Assembly: GCA_019351895.1 (NCBI GenBank)
Contig: JABBOH010000013.1
Location: 1-64,000, forward strand
Reading direction: 5' to 3'
Length of the DNA stretch: 64,000 nt
Source of the DNA: Pseudomonadota bacterium
GTDB lineage: Bacteria; Pseudomonadota; Alphaproteobacteria; Acetobacterales; Acetobacteraceae
The notes under the pieces are model-generated. The model ran no database searches. It was not told where the DNA came from and was given only the letters and a program-made list of their open reading frames with translations. The translations under genes were made by a program, and so were the position numbers. Positions 17,073-26,300 of the stretch are shown in pieces. Positions within the stretch are counted from its first letter, which is position 1, and every line of letters begins with the position of its first letter.

Positions 17073-19868
17073 ATGCCAAGCGGCGCTTTCGTCATGATGG
17101 ATACCGGGACGACCGCGGCCGAGCCGTTGCACCTGATACTGATCGACGGATCGGGTTTCATCTTCCGCGCCTATCACGCGATCCCGCCGATGAACCGGCC
17201 GGACGGGACCCAGGTGAACGCGGTCTACGGCTTCACCAACATGCTCGCGCGCCTCTTGAAGGATCATGTCGGCACCCACTTCGCCGTCATTTTCGATGCC
17301 GGCCGCATGACCTTCCGCAACCGCCTCTATGCCGATTACAAGGCGCACCGGCCGCCGCCGCCCGATGACCTGATCCCGCAATTCGCCCTCGTGCGCGAGG
17401 CGACCGGGGCCTTCGGCGTGCCCGCCATCGAACTGGAGGATTGGGAGGCGGACGACCTTATCGCCTCCTATGCCGTCGCCGTCCGCCGCGCGGGCGGGCG
17501 CTGCACGATTGTCTCCTCCGACAAGGACCTGATGCAGCTGATCGGGCAGGGCGTGGAGATGCTCGATCCGATCAAGCAGAAGCCGATCGGAGAGGCGGAG
17601 GTGCTGGAGAAGTTCGGCGTCACGCCCGACCGCGTCATCGACGTGCAGGCGCTGATCGGCGACAGCGTCGACAACGTGCCGGGGGTGCCCGGCATCGGCC
17701 CGAAGACCGCGGCGCAACTCATGGCCGAGTACGGCAACCTCGAAGCGATCCTGGCGGCCGCACGGAACGAGATGAAGCCCTCCAAGCGCCGGGATGCGCT
17801 GGTGGAGCATGCCGAGGCCGCACGCCTTTCGCGCCGGTTGGTCGAGCTTTGCGACTCCGTGCCGCTGCCGCAGCCGATCGAAGCCCTGCTGGCGCGACCG
17901 GTGGAGCAGGATCGGCTGCAGCCCTGGCTCGCGGCCCAGGGTTTTCGGTCGATCGCCGCCCGCCTCGGCCTGGAGGCCGGCCGCGCCGCGCCGCGACCCG
18001 ATCAGGCACCGCATCCGATAGCTTCGCCCGAGATCGGCGCCAATCCCGAGGCGGCCGCCTTCGGCCCCTACGAGACGATCACGACGCTCGACCGGCTGCG
18101 CGCCTTCCTGGCCGATGCCGTGAAGCTCGGCATGGTCGCGGTCGGCGTCGAGACGGACGGCGTCGAGGCCGTGCGGGCCGCGCTCGTGGGGCTGGCGCTG
18201 GCGATCGCACCGGGCCGCGCCGCCTACGTGCCGCTGCGGCACGATCTGCTGGTCGGGCCGCAGATCGACCCCGAGGAGGCGATGGCGGCCCTGATCCCGG
18301 TGCTCGAAGACCGCTCGGTCCTGAAGCTTTTTCACGACGCGAAGTTCGATCTCGCGGTGCTGGAGCGGGCCGGGGCCCCCGCCGGTACTGCGCCGCTCGA
18401 CGACACGATGCTGATTTCCTACGCGCAGGATGCCGGGCGGCACGGCCATTCGGTCGCGGAACTGGCCGAGATCCATCTCGGCCACAAGGCCATGGGGCTG
18501 GAGGGGGCGACGGGCACCGGCCGTGGGCGGCTCACCTTCGCGTCCGTGCCGCTGGAGCGGGCGACCGCTTACGCGGCGGAGGATGTCGATCTCACGCTGC
18601 GGCTCTGGCACGTGCTGCGGCCTCGCCTGCGGGAGGCGAAGGCGCTCGTGCTCTACGAGCAGATGGAGCGGCGTCTCGTGCCCATCATCCTGCGCATGGA
18701 GCAGGCGGGCGTGCGCGTCGACGCGGAGGAATTGCGGCGCCTGTCCGACGATTTCGCGGCCCGCATGGCGGCCGGAGAGATCGAAATCCACAGGCTTGCC
18801 GGCCGGTCCTTCAACCTTGGCAGCCCGAAGCAGCTGGGCGAGGTGCTGTTCGACGAGATGAAGCTGCCCGGCGGACGGCGCAACAAGACCGGCGCCTGGG
18901 GCACGGATGCGGCGGTGCTGCAGGACCTCGCCGACCAGGGCCACGAACTTCCCGAACGCATCCTGGCGTGGCGGCAGCTGGCGAAGCTCAAATCCACCTA
19001 TACCGACGCGCTGATAGGCGAGATCGACCCGGACACGAAACGGGTCCACACCCGCTTCGCGATGGCGGCAACAAGCACGGGGCGGCTATCGTCGACCGAT
19101 CCCAACTTGCAGAACATCCCGATCCGGACGGAGGAGGGCGGGCGCATCCGTCGCGCGTTCGTGGCCGAGCCCGGCCATGTGCTGATCAGCGCCGACTATT
19201 CGCAGATCGAACTGCGCCTGCTCGCGCATGTCGCTGATCTGCCGGTGCTGCGCGAGAGCTTCTCCAACGGCGAGGATATCCACGCCCGCACCGCGTCCGA
19301 GGTGTTCGGCGTGCCGATGGCCGGCATGGATCCGCTCACCCGGCGGCGCGCGAAGGCGATCAACTTTGGCATCATCTACGGCATCAGCGCCTTCGGGCTG
19401 GCGCGGCAACTGCAGATCGAGCCCGGGCAGGCGCGGCGCTACATCGAAGCCTATTTCGAACGTTACCCCGGCATCCGCGACTACATGGAGCGGACTAAGG
19501 AGGAGGCGCGGGGCGCGGGCTTCGTGCTGACGCCGTTCGGGCGGCGCTGCTGGATCCCCGGCATCGCCGAGAAAAACGCGGCCCGCCGCAGCTATGCCGA
19601 GCGGCAGGCGATCAACGCCCCGCTGCAGGGCGGCGCCGCCGACATCATCAAGCGTGCGATGGTGCGGCTGCCGGCCGTCCTGGCGGCCGCGGGCCTCTCA
19701 GCCCGGATGCTGCTTCAGGTGCATGACGAACTGCTGTTCGAGGCAGAGGAAAGCGAGGCGAAGCAGACTGCCGCGCTCGTGCAGGATGTCATGCAGAAGG
19801 CCGCCGTGCTGACGGTGCCGTTGGTGGTCGAGACGGGCATCGGATCGAGCTGGGCCGTGGCCCACTGA
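17073..19868 (+). CDS. polA: DNA polymerase I, proofreading motif I altered
   Basis: About 931 residues with all three PolA modules. The 5' nuclease occupies residues 1-290 (DGSGFIFRAYHA, AVIFDAG, DWEADDLIASYA, GDSVDNVPGVPGIG). The 3'-5' exonuclease domain is about residues 330-510. The polymerase domain follows (STGRLSSTDPNLQNIP, SADYSQIELR, RRRAKAINFGIIYG, LLQVHDELLFE). In the exonuclease, motif II (HDAKFD) and motif III (YAAEDVD) keep their Asp and Tyr, but motif I reads AVGVETDG: the first Asp of the usual DTE is Gly358, while Glu360 remains. Start is uncertain: GTG 17037, ATG 17073 (GAGCGG upstream) and ATG 17094 are all in frame. Confidence 0.96.
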   Translation: MPSGAFVMMDTGTTAAEPLHLILIDGSGFIFRAYHAIPPMNRPDGTQVNAVYGFTNMLARLLKDHVGTHFAVIFDAGRMTFRNRLYADYKAHRPPPPDDLIPQFALVREATGAFGVPAIELEDWEADDLIASYAVAVRRAGGRCTIVSSDKDLMQLIGQGVEMLDPIKQKPIGEAEVLEKFGVTPDRVIDVQALIGDSVDNVPGVPGIGPKTAAQLMAEYGNLEAILAAARNEMKPSKRRDALVEHAEAARLSRRLVELCDSVPLPQPIEALLARPVEQDRLQPWLAAQGFRSIAARLGLEAGRAAPRPDQAPHPIASPEIGANPEAAAFGPYETITTLDRLRAFLADAVKLGMVAVGVETDGVEAVRAALVGLALAIAPGRAAYVPLRHDLLVGPQIDPEEAMAALIPVLEDRSVLKLFHDAKFDLAVLERAGAPAGTAPLDDTMLISYAQDAGRHGHSVAELAEIHLGHKAMGLEGATGTGRGRLTFASVPLERATAYAAEDVDLTLRLWHVLRPRLREAKALVLYEQMERRLVPIILRMEQAGVRVDAEELRRLSDDFAARMAAGEIEIHRLAGRSFNLGSPKQLGEVLFDEMKLPGGRRNKTGAWGTDAAVLQDLADQGHELPERILAWRQLAKLKSTYTDALIGEIDPDTKRVHTRFAMAATSTGRLSSTDPNLQNIPIRTEEGGRIRRAFVAEPGHVLISADYSQIELRLLAHVADLPVLRESFSNGEDIHARTASEVFGVPMAGMDPLTRRRAKAINFGIIYGISAFGLARQLQIEPGQARRYIEAYFERYPGIRDYMERTKEEARGAGFVLTPFGRRCWIPGIAEKNAARRSYAERQAINAPLQGGAADIIKRAMVRLPAVLAAAGLSARMLLQVHDELLFEAEESEAKQTAALVQDVMQKAAVLTVPLVVETGIGSSWAVAH

Positions 19869-19948
19869 TCCACTTCGAGCGACCGGCATCTCTGTCTTGA
19901 CCTAACCCTATGATATTGGCCGTCAACTATTTTTGATAAAACACATAT

Positions 19949-19968
19949 CAAGCCCTAAATAGGGCTTG
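19949..19968. terminator. Inverted repeat downstream of polA, possible terminator
   Basis: A perfect 20-bp palindrome: arms CAAGCCCTA and TAGGGCTTG around AA, 80 bp after the polA stop. On the plus strand no T-run follows; on the minus strand a T-rich stretch (TGTGTTTT) follows. It could end transcription from either side or be a protein-binding site. Confidence 0.4.
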
Positions 19969-20078
19969 AACCACTCCAAAGCGTTGCTTTCACAAAATCG
20001 TGACTGGAACTCCCGCCGTCCGTATATATTTTGCCGGGACGGTTGAGCCAGGGCTCGCCTTGTGGAGACTGGGTCGGG

Positions 20079-20696
20079 ATGCTGGCGTGCTTCTGGTGTG
20101 AGACGCAGGTGAGGCCCGGCACCTTGGTCTGCCCCGAATGTGGATTGGCCGATCCCGTCCAACCTTCCGCTTTAGATGCGCCTCATCCCGTCGTTCGACG
20201 GCCCCGTCCTCGCGCGCGTTGGTCTCTGTTCGTGAGCTTTGTCATCCCGCTGCTCGTGTGCGCTGTCCTGGTCGCCCGGTTCGAGGACATGCCGATCATG
20301 CCAGTGGGTGGTGCCATGGCCGTGCCGTCCGCAGCGGCACTCGTCGGAGCCGCCGCCGGAACGCCTCCGCAAGCGGCCCCACCGCCCGCCCCGGTGACCG
20401 CATATCGCGACCCCCTCAAACAGGCGGTCCTCACCGACGGAATGCGGTCCGTTCGGCAGGCGCTCAACCGTCCCGGCTACGCCGCCTTCAGCGGCAGCTT
20501 TGTTAATGAAGCCGCGAGCAACGTGGTGACGCTATGCGGTGAGGTGGCCGGAACTTCCGGCTACAACAGCGCAAGCGGCAGGCAGCGTTTCGTCTCGGTG
20601 TTCGGGCAGGCGGCGGCGACGAGTCTGGAGGGGACCGACCCATCCTTCCAAGTGCTCTGGAATCGCGTCTGCGCGCGGGGTCAGACCTCCCTTTAG
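20079..20696 (+). CDS. Zinc-ribbon membrane protein with periplasmic C-terminal domain, function unknown
   Basis: About 205 residues from ATG 20079, chosen so the N terminus begins right at the zinc ribbon CFWC...CPEC; an in-frame upstream start at 20031 is possible. After the ribbon comes a basic stretch, one membrane helix (LFVSFVIPLLVCAVLVA), a Pro/Ala-rich linker, and a C-terminal domain of about 85 residues with VVTLCGEVAGTSGYNSASG, similar to the CGEVN..N..GG.GF.RF motif found in small secreted proteins. Topology predicts the ribbon in the cytoplasm and the C-terminal domain in the periplasm. No function is assigned. Confidence 0.75.
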   Translation: MLACFWCETQVRPGTLVCPECGLADPVQPSALDAPHPVVRRPRPRARWSLFVSFVIPLLVCAVLVARFEDMPIMPVGGAMAVPSAAALVGAAAGTPPQAAPPPAPVTAYRDPLKQAVLTDGMRSVRQALNRPGYAAFSGSFVNEAASNVVTLCGEVAGTSGYNSASGRQRFVSVFGQAAATSLEGTDPSFQVLWNRVCARGQTSL

Positions 20697-20748
20697 CCGC
20701 GGTGTTTGGGGCAAGGTCGCTGCCCGTCCTCCTCGGCGCTGCCGGGCC

Positions 20749-20934
20749 CTATAGGGGCTTGTCCGGCCCGTATTTCTCCAAGGCCCCCGCGGGGAACGCA
20801 TCCCGGACCTGACGATCCCCAACCGACCAAACGCACCAAACTTCGCCCGCTGCACCCTCAGGGTTGATGACGGTCATGACCGGACCGCCTGACTTCAGTC
20901 GAACCCGGTCGGATACTCGCAAATCGCTGGACAT
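20749..20934 (-). CDS. DUF2158 (YodC-like) small protein
   Basis: A 61-residue protein with the DUF2158 pattern: VSDRVRLKSGGPVMTV, a CVWSVGDRQV segment (usually C.W) and a terminal DAFPAGALEKY. Such proteins are predicted small beta-barrel folds of unknown function, common in proteobacteria. ATG 20934 has GGGAGA about 8 nt upstream. Single gene between plus-strand neighbours. Confidence 0.85.
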   Translation of the reverse strand: MSSDLRVSDRVRLKSGGPVMTVINPEGAAGEVWCVWSVGDRQVRDAFPAGALEKYGPDKPL

Positions 20935-21081
20935 CCAGACTCTCCCTTTTCACGTTATAGACGATCGGGACATCGTCGTTTGGGTGAAGAGATTGGCTGC
21001 CACTGCCGTCGGTTCATTACACGCCTGCGCGACGAGGCCGCGGCCCGGTTGCCGCGCGATCGACCGGGACACCTGCGCCTG

Positions 21082-21297
21082 ATGCTGAAACGTTTCGCAG
21101 CACGTGCCCGCCGGTACTGCGAGCACCCCGATCCCCGTGTGGCCGCCGGCAATGTGGTTGCGCTCATGGTAGGGGCCAACGGGCCGCTGTATCCGATCTA
21201 CGTCTGGTACCTCGTGAGCGTCATGGGGTTCACCGGCTTTCTCGGGCTTGTGTTCGCGGGCCTGCTGGCGCGAGCCGAGGCTGGCACGTCAAACTGA
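21082..21297 (+). CDS. Short membrane protein, possibly a truncated family member
   Basis: A 71-residue frame from ATG 21082: basic N-terminal part (RFAARARRYCEHPDPRVAAGN) followed by hydrophobic VVALMVGANGPLYPIYVWYLVSVMGF. Proteins I recall starting with a similar HPDPRVA...NGPLYPLY block are about three times longer with several helices; here the frame stops after the first. Codon use looks coding. It may be a remnant or a genuine one- to two-helix protein. An in-frame TTG at 20980 extends it, without support. It ends 30 bp before the HAD gene. Confidence 0.45.
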   Translation: MLKRFAARARRYCEHPDPRVAAGNVVALMVGANGPLYPIYVWYLVSVMGFTGFLGLVFAGLLARAEAGTSN

Positions 21298-21327
21298 GGC
21301 CATGCCGGGCGGCGGAGGAGTTGGCAC

Positions 21328-22020
21328 ATGGCGGACGAGGCGGCGCCGAAGGTTCTCGTTTTCGACGTGAACGAGACCCTGCTCGACATCACCGTGCTGG
21401 AGCCGCTGTTCGCGCGGATCTTCGGTGAGGCGAGAGCAATGCGCGAGTGGTTCGCGCAACTCGTGCTCTACTCAGAGGCATTGACCCTGGCGGGTCTGTA
21501 CATCCCGTTCGGCAGCCTGGGCGCGGGCGCCTTGCGCATGCTCGGGCAGGTTCGGGGCGTAGTGGTAACGGATGGCGAGGTCGCGGAGTTGCGGGCGCTG
21601 ATGCGGTCCATGCCCGCGCATCCCGAGGTTGCGGAGGCGCTCGCGACCCTGCGCGATGCAGGATTCCGTCTCGTGACCCTGACGAACTCGGCGCCGGACC
21701 CGGAGCGCAGCCCGCTCGAGCGGGCGGGGCTTGCCGGATACTTCGAGCAGATGTTCACGGTCGATGCCGTGCGCCGTTTCAAGCCTGCGCCGGAGTGCTA
21801 CGGGCAGGTGGCGCGGGCGCTCGAGGTGGGTTTCCCCGATCTCTGTCTCGTTGCCGCCCATATGTGGGACACGCTCGGGGCTCAAGCGCTCGGTTGCCGC
21901 GGCGCGCTGGTGGCGCGGCCCGGGAATGCGGTTCTGCCTGTGGAGGGCGTGCCCCAGCCGGATATCGTGGCCGCCGATCTGGCGGTGCTCGCAAAGGCCA
22001 TCGTTCTCAGGTGGTGCTAA
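21328..22020 (+). CDS. HAD hydrolase, haloacid dehalogenase type II-like
   Basis: A 230-residue HAD-superfamily enzyme: motif I FDVNETLLD (nucleophile Asp, the NET form typical of type II dehalogenases), motif II TLTNSAP, the catalytic Lys in RFKPAPE, and motif III AAHMWDTLGA. In characterised L-2-haloacid dehalogenases the last block is SSNAWDATGA with Ser175 and Asn177; here these appear as Ala and His, so dehalogenase activity is doubtful and a phosphatase-type reaction is possible. ATG 21328 has GGAGGAG about 10 nt upstream. Confidence 0.85.
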   Translation: MADEAAPKVLVFDVNETLLDITVLEPLFARIFGEARAMREWFAQLVLYSEALTLAGLYIPFGSLGAGALRMLGQVRGVVVTDGEVAELRALMRSMPAHPEVAEALATLRDAGFRLVTLTNSAPDPERSPLERAGLAGYFEQMFTVDAVRRFKPAPECYGQVARALEVGFPDLCLVAAHMWDTLGAQALGCRGALVARPGNAVLPVEGVPQPDIVAADLAVLAKAIVLRWC

Positions 22021-22032
22021 CGGAGGCTGACA

Positions 22033-22123
<91 letters not shown>

Positions 22124-22184
22124 GCAGGGAAGCGGCTTATATGAAGGATCGTCCTCGCCCGCAACCCGCAAGAGCGGGCTGGCC

Positions 22185-23081
22185 TCAGGCCATCACCTCG
22201 TAACGCGGGAAGACAGGCGACGGCGGCACCATGTCGTGCCCCTGCACGGGATCGGACTTGCGAGACGGCATGGGGCCGAAGGGGCGCCAACCCACCCGCG
22301 CCTCGATGCGAGCCGCTGCCTCACGCACGGCGGTTGCGTAGGTGTCGAGCGACTCGCGCACCCGCAGTTCAGGCATGATGATGCTGATCGTCATCTCGCA
22401 GATGCCGGAGGCGTTGGTGATCGGGGCGGCGATACAGGCGATGCCCTCATCCGTGCCGCTGAGCTGGCTTGCATAGCCGAGACGACGAGCCTCGTCGCAT
22501 AGCGCGACAAACTGCGCGGGATCGATCGGCGCGCGGCCCGTGGCGGACGGCACGGCGTTCTGGCGGAAAATTTCCAGCTGCTCGTGCTGCGGAAGGTGAG
22601 CCAGGAAAAATCGCCCTGACACGCTCCAGTTGATCGGCACGCGCGCGCCGATCCGGCTCGAAACCCGCAGGTTGCGAGATGCTTCCGCCATGTCCTGGAT
22701 GACCACGAAGCCTTCGTGCCGGGCGCAGATCTGGACAGTCTCTCCGAGGTCATGGGCCAACCGGCGCATTTCCGTCCGCGCCTCCCGCAGGAGATCGACA
22801 TTGCGTCCGTAGGCCAGGCCGTAGTGATACATGCGGCTGCCGAACCAGACGGCGCCGCCGCTGTCCCGCTCCAGCAGGCCGGCCTGCACCAGCGCATCCA
22901 CGACGCCGTAGATCGTGGACACAGGCGCGTGGATCGCCTTCGCGAGATCGTAGGCCGACGTGGATTTACCCTCCACCACGAGGCGGTCCAGCACCTGCGT
23001 CGCGCGCAGAAGACCGCTCATACGCGATCGCGTCGTGGTCGGCCCGTCTTCGGGTGTGAATGGATTGACTTCGGCGTCCAT
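22185..23081 (-). CDS. IclR family transcriptional regulator
   Basis: About 298 residues from ATG 23081, chosen for its GGGGAGGAG upstream (GGGGAGGAGCGAGGCCATG); an in-frame ATG at 23228 is less likely. N-terminal winged helix (ATQVLDRLVVEGKSTSAYDL, VSTIYGVVDALVQAGLLERD), then an effector-binding domain with GETVQICARHEGFVVIQDM and GIACIAAPITNASG. IclR proteins usually control catabolic operons next to them; none is adjacent here (tRNA on one side, RND operon on the other), so the target is unknown. Confidence 0.9.
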   Translation of the reverse strand: MDAEVNPFTPEDGPTTTRSRMSGLLRATQVLDRLVVEGKSTSAYDLAKAIHAPVSTIYGVVDALVQAGLLERDSGGAVWFGSRMYHYGLAYGRNVDLLREARTEMRRLAHDLGETVQICARHEGFVVIQDMAEASRNLRVSSRIGARVPINWSVSGRFFLAHLPQHEQLEIFRQNAVPSATGRAPIDPAQFVALCDEARRLGYASQLSGTDEGIACIAAPITNASGICEMTISIIMPELRVRESLDTYATAVREAAARIEARVGWRPFGPMPSRKSDPVQGHDMVPPSPVFPRYEVMA

Positions 23082-23312
23082 GGCCTCGCTCCTCCCCGTC
23101 ACGGACGGCGTACAGACGCTGTCGCGACGATCAGTCCTGCCGGCTGACTGGGCCGGTAAAGACGGATATGTGGCCATAAACCTGCGCCGTGCAACAGTCT
23201 TAGAACGAATGATACAGTTGCGCGTCACATAGTCCGGCCGGTGAATACACCGAATTCTCGAACCATTTCATGCTGCATTGCAGCAAGAAATGGTTCGACT
23301 TCAGTCGAGCCT
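23082..23312. promoter_or_regulatory. Promoter region of the IclR gene and 3' flank of the RND operon
   Basis: 231 bp between two minus-strand genes. It holds several nested palindromes, including the long hairpin listed separately and a short GGTGAATACACC hairpin next to it at about 23240-23251. The IclR promoter must lie at 23090-23250. No protein-coding frame is supported. Confidence 0.45.
23259..23297. terminator. 39-nt two-part hairpin after the RND operon
   Basis: Outer arms CGAACCATTTC and GAAATGGTTCG (11 bp, perfect) enclose inner arms GCTGC and GCAGC around ATT, separated by AT and AA bulges. It begins 16 bp past the stop of the last RND gene. Position suggests a transcription terminator or mRNA-end stabiliser, but no T-run follows on the minus strand. 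Another short hairpin (GACTTCAGTC) abuts it. Confidence 0.5.
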
Positions 23313-26300
23313 TCAGGCCGGCAACGCCACTTTGCGCAGCCGCGGCTTGCGTTGGAGCGCAACATAGATCACGGGCGTCGTGTAGAGCGTGAGCATCTGC
23401 GAAACGATCAGGCCGCCGATGATGGCGATCCCGAGCGGGCGGCGATACTCGTAGCCGATACCAAAAGCGAAGGCGAGCGGCATGGCCCCGAGCAGCGCCG
23501 CGAGCGTCGTCATGATGATCGGGCGGAAGCGCGCGATGCAGGCCTCCTTGATCGCCTCGACGGGCGCGAGCCCGCGATGCCGTTCCGCTTCCAGGGCGAA
23601 ATCGACCATCATGATGGCGTTCTTCTTCACGATCCCCATAAGCAGGAAGATGCCGATGATCGCGATGATGGAGAGGGGCGTGCCCGTCGCCAGCAAGGCC
23701 AGAAGCGCGCCGACGCCGGCCGACGGCAAGGTCGAGAGGATGGTCAGCGGCTGGGTCAGGCTTTCATACAGCACGCCGAGCACGACATAGATCGCGAGCA
23801 GTGCAGCGAGCAGCAGCAACGGCTCGGAATTCGCCGACTGCTGGAACAGCTTGGCGTTGCCTGCGAACTCGGCGTGGATGTCGCCAGGCAGGAAGATCGC
23901 CTGCGTCGCCTGCTGTACCAGCGCCTCGCCCTGGCTCACCGACGTTCCGGTCTTGAGGCTGAAGCTGACGGTCGCCTCGGGGAACTGCCCCTGATGACGT
24001 ACGGTGAGCGGCGCGCTCCCATGCTCGACATGGGCGACGGCCGATAGAGGCACCTGATGCCCCGTGGTGCTCGTCACATAGACCCGGTCGAGTTGAGAAG
24101 GGTCGACCTGCAGCCTGGGCAGCGCCTCCAGCACGACCTTGTACTGGTTGCGCTGCTGGTAGATGGTCGAGATCTGACGCTGGGCGAAGGAGTTGTTGAG
24201 CGCCTGATCGATCGCGCTCATCTGGACGTTCATCCGGGCGGCCGCGTTGCGGTCGACGACCAGATCGGCCTCGGGGCCGGCCTTATCCTGATCGCTCGTC
24301 ACATCCGTCAGCTGTGGAATTGTCTTCAGCTTGGCCTCGAGCTTGTGCGCCCAAAGTTGCAGCTCGGCCAGATTATCACCGCTCAGCACGAAGTCGTAGT
24401 CGGCGGCGCTGGAACGCCCGCCCGTCCGCAAATCCTGTTGCGCCATCAGGAACGTCTGGATGCCGGCGATCTGCGCCAGGGGCTTGCGCAGCCGCGCGAT
24501 CACGACCTTGTCCGAGACATGGCGCTCGTCTATCGGCTTAAGCGAGATGTAGAGGTTGCCGCGATTGAGCGACGAGAAGCCGCTGGCGACGCCGATGCGC
24601 GAGCCGACTTCGGCGATCGCCGGGTCCTTCAGCAGCACCGCGACCACACGGCGCTGGAGCTTCTCCATGGCCTTGAACGAGATGTCGGGCGCCGCCTGCG
24701 TCTGGCCCATCAGGAGGCCGGTGTCCTCGCTCGGCAGGAAGCTTTTCGGCACGATGACATAAAGCCAGACTGTGAAGATGATGGTGCCAACCATCACCAG
24801 ATTCATCAGGATCCGGTGGCGCAGCACCCAGTCCAGGCTGCGGCCGTAGCCGCGCAGCACGGTGCTGAACCCGCGCTCGAAACCGACGCCGAGTTGCCGT
24901 CCGACGCGGCGATGGAACGTGCGGCGCGTCCTCGGGTTCTGCGACCGCATGAACCAGGCGCAGATCATCGGCGTGACCGTCAGCGACACGGCGGCCGAGA
25001 TCACGACCGCCATCACCAGCGTCGTCGCGAATTCGTGGAACAGCCTGCCCATGATGCCGGGCATGAAGACCATTGGGGAGAACACCGCGACCAGCGAGAT
25101 CGTGATCGACATCACCGTGAAGCCGATCTGCCGGGAACCGCGCAGTGCCGCGCGCATCGGCGGCATCCCTTGTTCCACATGCGAATGGATATTCTCGATC
25201 ATGACGATGGCGTCGTCGACGACGAAGCCGACCGAGATCGTGATGGCGAGCAGCGAGAAGTTGTCGATGGTGAAGCCCTCGAACCACATGCCGGCGAGGG
25301 TGCCGGCGATCGAGAGCGGGATGGTGACGCCGGCGGCGATGGTCAGGACCGTGCGCTGCAGAAAGACCAGCACGACGGACAGCACCAGGAGGACGGTGAT
25401 GAGCAGCGTGTACTGAACATCGGCGACACTCGCCCGGATCGTCGTCGTGCGGTCGGTGAGGATGGTCTCGTGGATGCCGCTCGGCATCAGCTTCATGATC
25501 TCGGGGATGAGCTTCTTCACGCCGTCGACGGTCTGGATGACGTTGGCGCCCGGCTCCTTGGTGATGTCGAGCAGAATGGCCGGTTTCTGGCCGTCCCAGG
25601 CGGCGAGCTTCAGCGTCGCCACGCTGTTGATGACGTTCCCAAGGGTGCGGAGATGTACGACCCCGTCCTTGGCCGCCTTGACGACCAGCCCGCCGTATTG
25701 TCGCGCGGTGGTGAGCTGACCGTTGACCTGCAGCGTCTCCGCGCGCTCCGGCCCCTGGATGGTGCCGATCGGCTGGATGACGTTGGCATTTCCGATGGTC
25801 TGGCTGATCGTCTGGGCCGACAGGCCGGTGAGCGCGACGGCGGTCGGGTTCAGCTGCACGCGCACCGCGGGCTTGTCGGCGCCGCTCTCGGACACCTGGG
25901 CCACGCCCGGCGCCTGCGACAGCCGTTGCACCAGGATCGTGTCCACGGCGTCGTAGATCTGGGCGATCGAGAGCGTGTCCGAGGTGAGCGCGATTGTCAG
26001 CACCGGCGCGTCGGAGGGGTTGAACTTGCGGTAATAGGGCGCGCTCGGCAGGTCGGACGGGAGATCGGCCGCCGAGGCGTTGATCGCGGCCTGCACGTCC
26101 GCCGCCGCCGCGTCGATGTTCCGGTTCACGTCGAAAATGCAGATGATCGAGGTCGAGCCGGTTGAGCTGAGCGAGGTCAGCTCGTTCATGCCGGGTATCT
26201 GGCCAAGATGGCGTTCAAGCGGTGCCGCTATCGAATTCGCCATGGTCTCGGGGCTGGCGCCGGGGCGGCTCGCGAACACCACCACCGCCGGCAGATCGAC

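Noticed and set aside
16998..19049. 683-residue open frame on the minus strand opposite polA
   Set aside because: Fully antisense to clear PolA domains; composition is of a shadow frame.
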